Assembly: GCF_016865445.1 (NCBI RefSeq)
Contig: NZ_AP024412.1
Coordinates: 372,001-436,000 of the forward strand
Origin: Mariniplasma anaerobium
Lineage (GTDB): Bacteria; Bacillota_I; Bacilli_A; Acholeplasmatales; Acholeplasmataceae
Length of the DNA: 64,000 nt
Reading direction: 5' to 3'
In this document: in pieces, positions 22,740-35,700 of the stretch
Layout of the letters: the number at the start of each line of letters is the position of its first letter
Position numbering within the stretch: position 1 is the stretch's first letter
Program-made: the position numbers and the translations under genes
Notes under the pieces: generated by a model
Seen by the model: only the letters and a program-made list of their open reading frames with translations
Database searches by the model: none
What the model was told of the DNA's origin: nothing

Positions 22740-25709
22740 ATGTATGGAACATTATATTTACAAAGTTCATATTCTATGCTAAAAAACACAATTCCTCTAC
22801 CTGTATTAATTGAAAATGCAAAAAAAGGAAATTATGATTTTATAGCACTATCAGATGAGCAACTTCACGGTATGCTCCATCTTTTTAAACATGCAGAAAA
22901 ACACCATATAAAACCTATTTTAGGTCTTAAGGTAAGTGTTAACTATACTTTGGGTCAAACAGGATTTTTAGTTTTTGTAAAAAACAATGTAGGATATCAA
23001 AATATATTAAAAATCAGTTTACTTAAAAGTAAAAATGAGTTAACCTATGAGGCTTTAGTTAAGTATCAAGAAGGGTTAATATTCGTAACATCGGGTCAAG
23101 ATACAATCATCAATCAATTGATTTTAAATAAACAAAGTGATCAAGCATTGAGTATCATGATTGAATTTAAACAAAAATTTGAAAGTTTTTATTTAGGATT
23201 ATCTTTAGATACATTTGATATGGAAGTTATAGTCGCACCTAAACTTAAAGAATTAGCAAAACAAGTTAATTTAAAATATCTGCCAATTCATGAAACATCT
23301 TATCTCATAGAAGATGATAAGGTTGCATATGAAGCATTAAGAAAAATAGATGATGACTCTCATCAAATGCCAGAAGATGCACATTATCAATTTATGGATA
23401 AAGACACATTAATCAAGCATTTTTCGGATTACAAGGAAGTTTTTACAAATCTTGATGAGATGGTCAATTTAGTTAACTTCAAATGGGTTGCACCTGTATT
23501 TGATATGCCAAAATATGAAATCAAAGGCACATCTTCAAAAGCTTATTTAAAATCTTTAGCAATTAAAGGATTAAAAAAGCGATTAGAAGGCACTCAAAAA
23601 ACACATCATATCTATCAAGAAAGATTGTTATATGAATTAAGTGTTATTCATGATATGGGATTTGATCATTATTTTTTAATTGTTTTTGATTTTGTGAGAT
23701 ATGCAAAAACTCATGATATTTTAGTAGGTCCTGGTAGAGGATCAGCTGCAGGATCTTTAGTGTCATATTGTTTAGGGATCACAGATGTTGATCCAATAGA
23801 ATATGATCTTCTTTTTGAACGTTTTTTAAATCCTGAGAGAATTACAATGCCAGATATTGATCTAGATTTTCCTGATAATAAAAGAGATGAAGTTATCTCA
23901 TATGTTAAAGAAAAATATGGGAAAGATCATATGATATCAATCATCACATTTGGAACATTTGCTGTTCGCTCATCGATTAGAGATATTGCAAGAGTTATGA
24001 AAATTGATATTCAAAGAGTTAATGCGATTATCAAAAGAGTTTTAAATGATCAAGTAGATACTAAGGATCAAGAAACAGTACGATTATTAGAAGTTGCAAA
24101 AAAAATAGAAGGCTTACCTAGACATACAGGCACACATGCTGCAGGTATGATTTTAGCTGAGCAAGATCTAAGTCAATACATTCCTCTATTAGAAAATCAA
24201 GATGGATTTTATCAATCACAATTTGAAGCAAGTGATTTAGAATCTTTAGGGTTACTTAAGATAGATTTTTTAGGTATTAGAAACTTACAAATTATTCATG
24301 ATGTTATAGAATTAATTAAACTTGAAAACCCTAAATTTCAATTAAATCAAATACCTTTAGATGATACTAAAACCTATGATTTATTAAGCCAGGCAAGAAG
24401 TGAAGGTGTCTTTCAATTAGAATCAAATGGTATGAAAAATGTACTAAGAAAATTAAAGCCAAATACATTCGAAGATATCATCGCATTACTAGCTTTATTT
24501 AGACCAGGACCAATGGATCATATAGATGAATATATTGAAAGAAGAAATGGTAAACCTTATGAAATAATTCATCCTCAATTAACAGATATTTTAAAGCCTA
24601 CTTATGGCATTATTATATATCAAGAACAAATCATGAGAATCGCAAATGAATTTGCTGGATATACGCTTGCTCAAGCGGATTTACTGAGAAGAGGTATATC
24701 TAAGAAAAACTTAGAAATACTAGAAAAAGAGAGACTAAGATTTATTGAAAAATGTGCAGCGAAAAACTACTCAAAAGACATCGCTGAAACGATCTATGAT
24801 TTGATTGTTAAATTTGCTAATTATGGATTCAATAGAAGCCATAGCGTTGCATACAGTTTAGTCGCATATCAAATGGCATATTTAAAAGCAAACCATTTTC
24901 AAAAATTCATGACAGTTCTATTATCAAATAGTATGGGAAATGTTAAAACAACCTATGAATATATCACTGATTTAAGAAGACATCATATTGATGTTCTTCC
25001 ACCGGATATTAATAAATCTACGGATACATTTATATTAAAAGATAATCAAATTATTCTTCCTTTATTGTCAATTAAAAGTATTGGAAAAGCTCAAGTTCAA
25101 AAGATTATAGATGCTCGAGCAGACACACCATTTAAAGATTTTCACGATTTTAAAATGCGATTAAAAAATGTGATAAATGATAAAAACATAGAGATGCTAA
25201 TTCATAGTGGAGCATTAGATAGTTTTAAATTAAATCATCATACAATGATTGAAAATAAAGATGCAAGTCATGCAGGATATGAGTTGTATATTACTGATTT
25301 CAAATTACAAGAGCATGAAGAGTATGGTTTTAGAGATCTAGCTCTAAATGAAAAAGAAGCAATAGGATTTAATCTAGTTTATCATCCTTTGCAAATGTAT
25401 CAAGCATATATTAAAGAGCATAAGCTACAAACAATAGAAGATTTAAATACCCAAAAACAAATTCGTTTTCTTGGATTTATTACGCATAAAAAAATAATTA
25501 AAACTAAACAAGGCAAACCAATGGTTTTTATTACTATAGATGATGGACAACATCAAATAGAAGCAACCCTGTTTACACAAACTTATTTAGATTATGAATC
25601 ATTACTTGATGAACAAATTAAGATGTTTGATATTAAAGAAAATGTATTCAAAGAGAAAAAAACATATGTTGTTGATAAAATATTCACCATAGAAAAAGTA
25701 AGTGGATAA
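22740..25709 (+). CDS. dnaE: DNA polymerase III alpha subunit, DnaE type
   Basis: A 989-residue C-family DNA polymerase. Order of parts: PHP domain (about 1-200), polymerase core with GPGRGSAAGSL and the catalytic MPDIDLDF (Asp 372 and Asp 374), RHTGTHAAG, NRSHSVAYS, helix-hairpin-helix region, and a C-terminal OB fold (about 895-980). It is shorter than Bacillus DnaE (about 1115). In the PHP domain the usual HxH metal motif is replaced (YLQSSYSML), so proofreading by this domain is unlikely. Start at 22740 follows TAGGTG; a GTG at 22731 lies in that site. Whether a PolC exists elsewhere cannot be seen here. Confidence 0.92.
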   Translation: MYGTLYLQSSYSMLKNTIPLPVLIENAKKGNYDFIALSDEQLHGMLHLFKHAEKHHIKPILGLKVSVNYTLGQTGFLVFVKNNVGYQNILKISLLKSKNELTYEALVKYQEGLIFVTSGQDTIINQLILNKQSDQALSIMIEFKQKFESFYLGLSLDTFDMEVIVAPKLKELAKQVNLKYLPIHETSYLIEDDKVAYEALRKIDDDSHQMPEDAHYQFMDKDTLIKHFSDYKEVFTNLDEMVNLVNFKWVAPVFDMPKYEIKGTSSKAYLKSLAIKGLKKRLEGTQKTHHIYQERLLYELSVIHDMGFDHYFLIVFDFVRYAKTHDILVGPGRGSAAGSLVSYCLGITDVDPIEYDLLFERFLNPERITMPDIDLDFPDNKRDEVISYVKEKYGKDHMISIITFGTFAVRSSIRDIARVMKIDIQRVNAIIKRVLNDQVDTKDQETVRLLEVAKKIEGLPRHTGTHAAGMILAEQDLSQYIPLLENQDGFYQSQFEASDLESLGLLKIDFLGIRNLQIIHDVIELIKLENPKFQLNQIPLDDTKTYDLLSQARSEGVFQLESNGMKNVLRKLKPNTFEDIIALLALFRPGPMDHIDEYIERRNGKPYEIIHPQLTDILKPTYGIIIYQEQIMRIANEFAGYTLAQADLLRRGISKKNLEILEKERLRFIEKCAAKNYSKDIAETIYDLIVKFANYGFNRSHSVAYSLVAYQMAYLKANHFQKFMTVLLSNSMGNVKTTYEYITDLRRHHIDVLPPDINKSTDTFILKDNQIILPLLSIKSIGKAQVQKIIDARADTPFKDFHDFKMRLKNVINDKNIEMLIHSGALDSFKLNHHTMIENKDASHAGYELYITDFKLQEHEEYGFRDLALNEKEAIGFNLVYHPLQMYQAYIKEHKLQTIEDLNTQKQIRFLGFITHKKIIKTKQGKPMVFITIDDGQHQIEATLFTQTYLDYESLLDEQIKMFDIKENVFKEKKTYVVDKIFTIEKVSG

Positions 25710-25778
25710 GATTTGACTCTTGAACAAAAGATGAAAAACAAATGTTAGACTTAAATTTAAACTATATTTAGAAGGTAT

Positions 25779-26666
25779 ATGATGACAAAACAAAGTAGAA
25801 AAAAAATATTATCAGCAATTTATATCGGATTAATAGCCAACATTTTTTTAACTCTTATTAAAATAGGGTTTGGATTATGGGGTAATGCACAATCACTCGT
25901 ATCAGATGGGATCAACTCATTTTCTGATATTTTTATGAGTTTAATGATATTTTTTGTTTTAAAAGTTGCAACAAAAAAACCTGATCACAATCATCCATAT
26001 GGGCATCAAAAATTTGAAGGACTTGCATATTTTACCATTGGCATCATCTTCTCATTTACAGCTATTTTTATAGGGTATAGAGCCGTAGCGTCAATCATAG
26101 AATATAGTATTAACCAAAGTGCTGTGCTTAAACCAGACATCATCACGTTATATATCTCAATTTTAAGTTTAGGTGTTAAGATTGGACTAACCATCTTTTA
26201 TTTTAAATTAAATAAGCTTTATAAAAATCCAACAATAAAAGCCGAATATAAAAATCATTTTTTCGATATTTGGTCTACATCCTTAACAGTCATTGTGCTT
26301 GTTTTAGCACAATATAATTTAATCATTTTTGATTACATTGGATCTTTAATCATTAGTTTCTTTATATTACGATTGTCAATCTCTATTTTAAAAGAAGCAG
26401 CAACATTTCTTGTTGATCAAGCACCTGATAATAGCGAACTCAAACATATTAGAGATTATATTTCTAGTGTAGATGGAGTTGTGACAATCGATGATTTGAA
26501 AGCAAGAATGCACATGACAGAATTATATGTTGATGTTGAAATAGGCGTAAAAGAAAACTTGTCTTTAAAAGAAGCACATGAAATAGCAGAATATGTACAT
26601 GAGCATGTTGAGCATAAATTTGAAGAAGTCATTCATTGCATGGTTCATGTAAACCCTCATAAATAG
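25779..26666 (+). CDS. Cation diffusion facilitator (FieF/MamM-like)
   Basis: A 295-residue proton-driven exporter of divalent metals (Zn, Fe or Mn; the metal cannot be told). Six membrane helices span about residues 10-210. Helix 2 has SDGINSFSD, with the family's Asp pair, and HPYGHQKFE gives the conserved cytoplasmic His/Glu cluster. A C-terminal soluble domain with His residues (EVIHCMVHVNPHK) senses metal. Tandem ATGs at 25779 and 25782 follow GAAGGTAT; either may be used. About 70 bases separate it from dnaE with no terminator, so read-through is possible. Confidence 0.88.
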   Translation: MMTKQSRKKILSAIYIGLIANIFLTLIKIGFGLWGNAQSLVSDGINSFSDIFMSLMIFFVLKVATKKPDHNHPYGHQKFEGLAYFTIGIIFSFTAIFIGYRAVASIIEYSINQSAVLKPDIITLYISILSLGVKIGLTIFYFKLNKLYKNPTIKAEYKNHFFDIWSTSLTVIVLVLAQYNLIIFDYIGSLIISFFILRLSISILKEAATFLVDQAPDNSELKHIRDYISSVDGVVTIDDLKARMHMTELYVDVEIGVKENLSLKEAHEIAEYVHEHVEHKFEEVIHCMVHVNPHK

Positions 26667-26687
26667 GCCAAAAGCCTATTTTTTTTT
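26662..26687 (+). terminator. Terminator overlapping the CDF stop codon
   Basis: AATAGGC (26662-26668), CAAAA loop, GCCTATT (26674-26680), then seven more T. The TAG stop lies in the 5' arm. Confidence 0.9.
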
Positions 26688-26791
26688 CATGTATATTATA
26701 TAATATACATATTCATGGTGACTTTATTGTGTTATCATCGAATTTTTGCTAAAATAGGTATAAACATAATGAGCGGAAAGGCGGAGAACAT

Positions 26792-29700
26792 ATGCCATCA
26801 TTTCTAACGATTCAATGGGCCATAGTCGGATTCTTTGTTTTAATACATTTTTTAATTGGATTTTTAAGAGGAACAAGAAAATCAACCTATTTTTCTATTG
26901 TTAGTTTAATCATGACAGTTGTTACTATTTGGATTGTTTCGAAACTATCACTCAATCTGTTATTTTCATATGGAATGAGTTTTGATTCATTAATAAATCT
27001 TATAAATGGTCTAACTGGCGGAGCTATACCTGTTAATGTGATAACCTATTTAGTGGATCCACAAATTCTTGGTGTTGTTACTGCGATTATAGATTTAGTT
27101 ATTAGAATTATTGCGTTCATTATTTTGTATCCTATTATAAAATTTTCATTAACGTTTACTATTTTCAAACCTATTTGGAAACGTATTATACTTCCTATAC
27201 TTTTGAAGAAACAAAATGATAGAGCAAAATTAGAATATGAAGAAACAAATCAATCAAATAAAAAATTCTCACCAAAAAAACGACTTAACAAAAATATATT
27301 TGGTCGTCTTGGAGGAGGATTAGTTGGATCTTTAAGAGGTTTGGTAGTTGCATTTGTATTTTTAGTACCACTTTTAGTTATTGCGGGATTTGCATCTGAA
27401 ATTAATAATAGTGTAAATGTAGCAATACAAAGTCAAGAAACACAATTATCAACTGGTACTCAAGTAGCAAGTATTATACCAAGTGAAATTCAAGATATAT
27501 TAGATAATATAGAAGAAATGAATAATGGCGGGTTATCTGCAATTGTTAAAGATATAAAAGTTCAAGAGAAATCATTGGATCGTTATATCTTTGATACTGT
27601 TTTTACAACTCAAATTGTTATTGAAGATATTAAAACCCCAATCAATTTTGGAAACGAATTAGAACATATCGTTGGCATAGCAAATATATTAGTTCAAAAT
27701 GGATATTTAGACAATTATGATATAAATAATTTATCATCAACAGATATAGATAACGCAGAACTAATTTTTAATCATATTGGACAAAGTGAACTTATTGGTT
27801 ATATGATTCCAGCTGCAGTTAGATATGGTGTTGAAAATTTAGCACCTGATTTTCTTGAGGGTGTTATTTTAAGTGATCGTGCTGCATCACAAGATGCATT
27901 GGATGCATTTTATGACATATCATGGGATGAAGAATTTTCCAGAATATTTGGTATTGCAGATGCTGCATTAACATTTGCATCTGTTGGCCAGTGGCAAACA
28001 TATCTAGATCAACCAGAGCTTCTTGCTGAGTTAACTCCTGAAGAAGGTGTATTATTTGCAAATATTTTAAGAGCATTTGGAGATTTAGAAGTTTTAACTT
28101 TAGTAAATGTAGCATTAGATTATGCAACAACATTAGAAGAAGTACAACAACAAATCACATGGATGGAACCAAGTGAAGTTGAAGGATACTTACAAGATAA
28201 ATTCGCATTTGTTTTAGATGATCCTACTTTTTTCAGTGGTAGTGATGGTGAAATTTATCGAATTGCTCAAATTTTAGAAACAATATTTTCTGATGAATTT
28301 GGAGATTCTAATTTATCAACTTTAGTTAATTCATTTGATGATCCTGAAGCATTAATTCAAAATCAAAATCCTGAATGGATTGGAGCAATCATAAGTGATT
28401 TAGTTGAAGTGCAATTATTTATAGAATCTATTCCAATCGGTGTAGATTATGCATTTTACACACAATTAAAAGATTCAATGGATGACACACTTTCAGATCA
28501 AATTATTTCTGAGTTAGAACTTATAGAATGGGATGCTGAAATTAACAATGTTGGAGATATTTATAAAGAAGCACTTAAATTAGGAGTTAGTGCTGTTTTT
28601 GGTGATGATGTGGATTATTATCAACTAATCGATAGTATTGCTGTTGATCATATGGATTCTTTAAGATCAATTGTTGAATATATATTTGAAGGTAGTGAAG
28701 TTGTAAATGTAGCCATTGAATTAGCTAGCCCAATATTGGTAGATAAATATGTTACCAATCCTGAAGTACAAGAAATTGTTATGGATATTTTAAGTAGTGA
28801 TCCTGCTACTGGTGTGGTTGATTTTAATTTTGGACAAGAATTGAACAATGTTTTATCAATACTTGAATCAGTAACAAAATTTGCGACAACCAGTGAAATA
28901 GCTGCGATTTCAACTTTAGAAACAAATGATTTGTTAGAACTTGTTTCACAATTAGGAACATTAACTGAACTTGAATATTCAGATCTAAGAACTGCAATAT
29001 ATGATCTACAAATCTTATCAAGAGCTGGAGAATCAGGATTATCATATATAGCATCAATTACTGATATAGCTAATTTATATGTTCCAGATACAGTAGAATT
29101 AAATAATGATATTGCTGTTGTCATGGATATTGCATATGAAGTTGCTAGTTATCTTAATGATAATAGTGCCCTATATCCTGATTATCAAGATATAGATTTT
29201 ACAGATTTATTTGCAGATGATGATTTTAGAGCACTTTTCTTATCAACAGATGCAGAAAAGAATTCAAATTTAATTTTCTTAAATATAGCACATAACTTAA
29301 AACTATTCAGTGAAACTGGAAGCACAAGTGAATATCTAAGTGTTCCTGATTCATTAATCAATGCAGATATAGATTCAGAATTATGGGAAGATGAAATCAA
29401 CGCTTTTTTAGGAGCTGTTTTTGATTTAACATCTACATTAGGACAATCTCCTGATCTTGAATTATCACTTAAAGGCATATTAGATGCTAAAAATGATCCA
29501 ACGAGTTTAGCAATTGAAGTGTTTACTCAGTTTAGTGATTTAGCAGTAGCCGATGATGCATTTGGTAGTTTAGATAGTTCTATGATTCTAAGAAATTCGA
29601 TTGTTAAAACTATTGATTCACTTGGATTAACTTTAGAAGATAGCCTTTATGGATATCAATTACAAGTACCTGACCATTTAGTTGTAGATGGCCTGTTAGT

Positions 29701-32700
29701 AGAAGGCACTTTAACTAATCTTATATATTCAATTGCAGTTTTAGTTGAAGATATTAATCAAACACAAAATTTAGGTAGTATTCGTGATGTTCTTGATTAT
29801 GCTGCAAACACAGGTTACTTAAACGCTATATTAGGTGTAAGTGATGAAAGTATAGAAACTTTAATTGGTGCTGATTTAATACATGGTATTGTATCTGATG
29901 CACTTCTTAATACAGATTTCCAATCATCTATAGTAGATTTATTAAATAGTGCACAGGCTATAGTAGTTTTTGAATCTGATATTTTAGCAATTGATCCATT
30001 ATTAATGGATGGTTCACTTATTAAAGCTAGTGAAATATCAAATATTTTATTAGCGTTAAGATATTTAGGTATAACAGATACTGCAAGTTTTAGCACAATT
30101 GGTATTCCGACATTTACTAATCTCATTGGAAGTAATATTGATGTTGTAACCGGTGAAGATGATTTTGATAGAGTATTTAAAGCAAATTATATTTATACAT
30201 TATTAGATAGAATTTTAAAACTTGATTCACTTGGTGACTTTGTAGGTACAACTCTAGGTGATGGTTTAGGCATTTCAGTTGTATCATTTGATACGACGCC
30301 ATCAGCTGCAATGCTTGCAGATGATAGTGTCATATACGAACCGATTGAAGAAGGCAAAATTCCTAAAGATGAATTTAGAGCAATGATTACTTCATTATCA
30401 CTATTAGGTGACCTTAGCACAATTGGATTAAATACATTTACAGACATGATTGATCCTAGTTTAGCTAGTGATGATTTTACGACATTTATTGAATCGGATT
30501 TCATATACACTATTATTGCAAGATTATTTGAAGATCCTGCATTTGGTGATTATGTTGGTGATATGTTATCAGGCGCATTTGGAGATGATCCAATCACTCT
30601 TGATATGGCTACACCAGAAGATGCACTTGGCGTAACAGGTGTTGAAGAAGATTTAATGACAAGATATGAACTAAGACAACTTATGGTTTCATTTGATATG
30701 CTTGGTTTAGATGGTTCTGCAGATATTTCAGTTCAAACAATCATGGATATGCTTGATGCAAATATTGATCCTGTATCTGGCGATGATGATTTTGCAAGAT
30801 TTATTGAAAGTAAATTTATTCAAGATAAAGTTTCACAACTTTTATTAAGTGAACAAGTGATAGAGTTAATTGCTAATTCAAGATTTGTTTATGCTGATTT
30901 TGTAATGCCAAATAATAGTTTAGTAACTGTTGGCACAAGAGATAGAATGATTAAACAAGAAATATATGATCTGTTCTATGGATTAAAACTTGTTGGCTTA
31001 AGTAACTTTGATAATGTTGACATTAACTTAGACGACATAACAAGTTTAACTGAACCAGAACAAGATCAATTACTAGCATCTAGTTACCTATATGTAACGC
31101 TAGATCTCATGTTAAAATCAGAAGCAAGTTTAATAGTTCCATCTGATGCATTAGAAGCAGCTGGTAATTATGATGGCATGATTAAAAAGACAGAAATTAA
31201 AGATTTACTTTCTGCATTTAGTATTTTAGGTGAAAGTGATCCAGCAAGTATTAATGTAGATAATGTCACCATTGCAGATTTAGAAGATATGTTAGACTTA
31301 GAATCAAATATTATTGATCAATTGGTCAGTGATGCTATAGAAGATAATTTAACAACTATTCCTATAACTGCTTATAATCTTCTAGGCACAAGAATTAGTA
31401 GAGATGAATTATATAAAATGATTGAAACCTTATTAGTCTTAGCAGGTGGAGATGATCAACAAACATTAAGCACATTAATGCCAATTGATACAGATACAAT
31501 TACAACAGATATGTTACAAGACATTCATGATGTTGATTCAAGAATTGTAGATAGAATAACCTCAGAAGCAATCATAGACAGTGGAATTTCAATTCATTCA
31601 CTTGCTTATGATCCTTTGAGTGAGGATGATGGACTTGGACAAAAATTAGATATTCAACGTAGCGAATTAGCAGATCTTATCGAAGCTTTAGATATACTTG
31701 ATATTGATATTAATAACGCTAGTGCTATAGATCAATCTAAATATACTCCAACAAATGTTGGACTATTACTTGATTTAGAATCACTTATCGTTTATCGTTT
31801 AATTTCTGAAGGTATCATTGATCAAGGTCTACAAACTGATGAATCACTTGCTCAAGACGTTATTGATGACAATTATGATCCATTAGCTATTGGTAGTGAT
31901 ATTAAAGTTGATGAAATGGAAGCATTAGTAGAAGCGATGATCGTGTTAGGAATTAGTAACTTAACTGATCCGATTGATGTCTCTTCAGTAAGTGTATTAC
32001 AACTAGAAGAAACACATTGGTTAGGTCTAGGTATTGATCCAAGTGGTGATGTTTATGAATCAAGAATTATTCATAGACTTATAAGTGATGCTGTAGATGA
32101 TAATGTAGCTGTTCCAGATGCTGCTTATATGACTGTTGATTTACTTGATATGAATAAAGACGAAGTAAGTGCTTTAATTGAAGCACTTAAGGTCATGGGT
32201 ATTGCAACACTTGCAGATCCTATCAATGTTAATGCTTTGACAATAGTAGAATTAAAAGATATTAATTATTTAGGATTTGGAACTGATCCAGTAGACGAAC
32301 AATATGATTCACTTACAATCCATAGATTGATTAGTGATGCAATCGTTGATCAATTATATGCAGGTGATCCTCTACTTGCTCCTGATGGTGTGTTTATGAC
32401 TGTAGCAAACGAAGATTTATTATCTACAGAAGTTGACGCATTGATTGAATCATTAACTGAAATGGGATTATTAACTTTAGGTGATCCAATCGTTGTTGAT
32501 GATTTAACACCAGCACAATTAACAGAAATACATTATCTTGGTTTAGGAACTGATCCAGTTCTTGATACTTATGAATCATTAATTATACATAGACTCATAA
32601 GTGATGCGGTAGTAGATGCACTTTATACAGGTGATCCATTATTGGCTCCTGATGGTGTCTTTATGACTATTTCAAACGAAGATTTATTACCAGATGAAGT

Positions 32701-35700
32701 TAGCGCACTTATCCAATCATTAACAGAGATGGGATTAAATAAGCTAAGTGATCCAATTCTCGTTGATGACTTAACGCCAACTCAACTAGAAGAAATACAT
32801 TATCTAGGTTTAGGAACTGATCCTGATGGTGACGCTTATGAATCATTAATTATCCACAGACTTATTAGTGATGCAGTAGTAGACGCACTTTATACAGGTG
32901 ATCCTCTACTTGCTCCTGATGGAGTATTCATGACTATTTCAAATGAAGATTTATTACCAGATGAAGTTAGCGCACTTATCCAATCATTAACAGAGATGGG
33001 ATTAAATAAGCTAAGTGATCCAATTCTCGTTGATGATTTAACACCTGCACAATTAACAGAAATACATTATTTAGGATTAGGAACTGATCCAGTTCTTGAT
33101 ACTTATGAATCATTGATTATTCATAGACTCATAAGTGATGCGGTAGTAGATGCACTTTATACAGGTGATCCATTATTGGCTCCTGATGGTGTCTTTATGA
33201 CTATTTCAAACGAAGATTTATTACCAGATGAAGTTAGCGCACTTATCCAATCATTAACAGAGATGGGATTAAATAAGCTAAGTGATCCAATTCTCGTTGA
33301 TGACTTAACGCCAACTCAACTAGAAGAAATACATTATCTAGGTTTAGGAACTGATCCTGATGGTGACGCTTATGAATCATTAATTATCCACAGACTTATT
33401 AGTGATGCAGTAGTAGACGCACTTTATACAGGTGATCCTCTACTTGCTCCTGATGGTGTGTTCATGACAGTTGCAAATGAAGATTTATTAGCAGTTGAAA
33501 TCAGTGCACTTATCCAATCATTAACAGAAATGGGATTAGCTAAACTAAGCGATCCAATTCTTGTAGATGACTTAACTATTGATCAACTACAAGAAATACA
33601 TTATCTAGGACTTGGAATCAATCCAGGAACTGATGTTTATGAATCTTTAATTATTCATAGACTTATTAGTGATGCAGTAGTAGATGCTCTTTACACAGGT
33701 GATCCTCTACTTGCTCCTGATGGTGTGTTCATGACAGTCGCAAATGAAGATTTATTAGCAGTTGAAATTAGTGCACTTATCGTATCATTAACTGAAATGG
33801 GATTAACTAAATTAAGTGATCCAATCCTTGTAGATGACTTAACTATTGATCAACTACAAGAAATCCATTATTTAGGTTTAGGTACTGATCCTGATGGTGA
33901 CGCTTATGAATCACTAATTATCCACAGACTTATTAGTGATGCAGTAGTAGACGCACTTTATACAGGTGATCCATTACTTGCTCCTGATGGTGTGTTCATG
34001 ACAGTTGCAAATGAAGATTTATTAGCAGTTGAAATCAGTGCACTTATCCAATCATTAACTGAAATGGGATTAACTAAATTAAGTGATCCAATTCTTGTTG
34101 ATGACTTAACTATTGATCAACTACAAGAAATCCATTATTTAGGTTTAGGTACTGATCCTGATGGTGACGCTTATGAATCACTAATTATCCACAGACTTAT
34201 TAGTGATGCAGTAGTTGATACACTTTATACAGGTGATCCATTACTTGCTCCAACAGGCGTCTTTATGACTCCAGCAAATGAAGATTTATTAGCAGTTGAA
34301 ATTAGTGCACTTATCCAATCATTAACTGAAATGGGATTAACTAAATTAAGTGATCCAATTCTTGTTGATGACTTAACTATTGATCAATTAAGAAATATTC
34401 ATTATTTAGGTTTAGGAACTGACCCTGTATTAGATGTTTATGAGTCATTAATTATACATAGACTTATTAGTGATTCAGTCATTGGAACTGTAACCGTACC
34501 AGATGACGCTTATATGACACTGGCACAAGAAGATGTTAAGGCTATGGAAATATCTGCATTAATCGAAGCATTAGAAGAAATGGGATTAACTAAACTAAGT
34601 GATCCAATCGATGTAGATAACTTAGCAATAGCACAATTACAAGAAATACATTACTTAGGTTTAGGAACTGATCCAGGAACTGATACTTATGAATCCTTAA
34701 TCATTCATAGATTGATTAGTGATGCAGTTGTTAATTCATTATATGCAAACGATCCTCTAAATGCACCAAGTGGTGTCTTTATGACAGTTGCAAATGAAGA
34801 TTTATTAGCAGATGAAATCTCTGCATTAATTGAAGCATTAGGTGTAATGGGATTAACTAAACTAAGTGATCCAATCGATGTTGATAATTTACTATTATCA
34901 CAATTAACAAATATTCATTATCTAGGATTAGGAACTGACCCAGTTGATGAAAGATATGAATCATTAATTATACATAGACTTATCAGTGATTCAGTGATTG
35001 CAACAGTAACTGTTCCTGATGACGCTTATATGACATTAGCTCAAGAAGATGTAAAAGCAGTTGAAATATCAGCACTTATTGAAGCATTAGATACTATGGG
35101 ATTAACTAAACTAAGTGATCCAATCGATGTCAATGGCTTATCAGTAGCAACATTAAAAGAAATTCATTATCTAGGATTAGGAACTGATCCAGGAACAGAT
35201 GTTTATGAGTCATTAATTATCCATAGATTAGTAAGTGATGCAGTCGTAGATTCTCTATATGCTGGTAATCCAGCAAGTGCTCCAGATGGTGTCTTTATGA
35301 CAGTTGCAAATGAAGATTTATTAGCAGATGAAATATCAGCATTAATCGCATCAATGGAAGAAATGGGTATTGTAAGTTTAGGCGCATCATTATCATTTAG
35401 TAATCCATCAAAAGATCAATTACAAGAACTACATTATTTAGGTCTAGCAGTTGATCCAGTAACTGACTTATATCAATCATTAATTGTTCACAGATTGATT
35501 TCTGATTCTGTAGATAGTTCACTTGATGTACCAGATGACGCATATATGACAGTAGCACAAGAAGATATTAAAGTTGATGAAATATCAGCACTTATAGAAG
35601 CAATGACAGTTATGGGTATTAGTAATTTAACTGCAGGATTCTCATTTAGTAATCCAACTACAACACAAATTCAAGAATTAAATTACTTAGGTCTTGGAGT

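Noticed and set aside
27864-30510. Several minus-strand frames of 77-158 codons inside the giant gene
   Set aside because: They are shadows of the plus-strand codon pattern; none has a ribosome site or known motif.
32015-35681. Repeats as CRISPR or as dockerin/EF-hand calcium sites
   Set aside because: Spacing is 249/267 bp and in frame, with no spacers. DPDGDAYES looks like the start of a calcium loop, but the last ligand position is hydrophobic and the middle residues vary between units.
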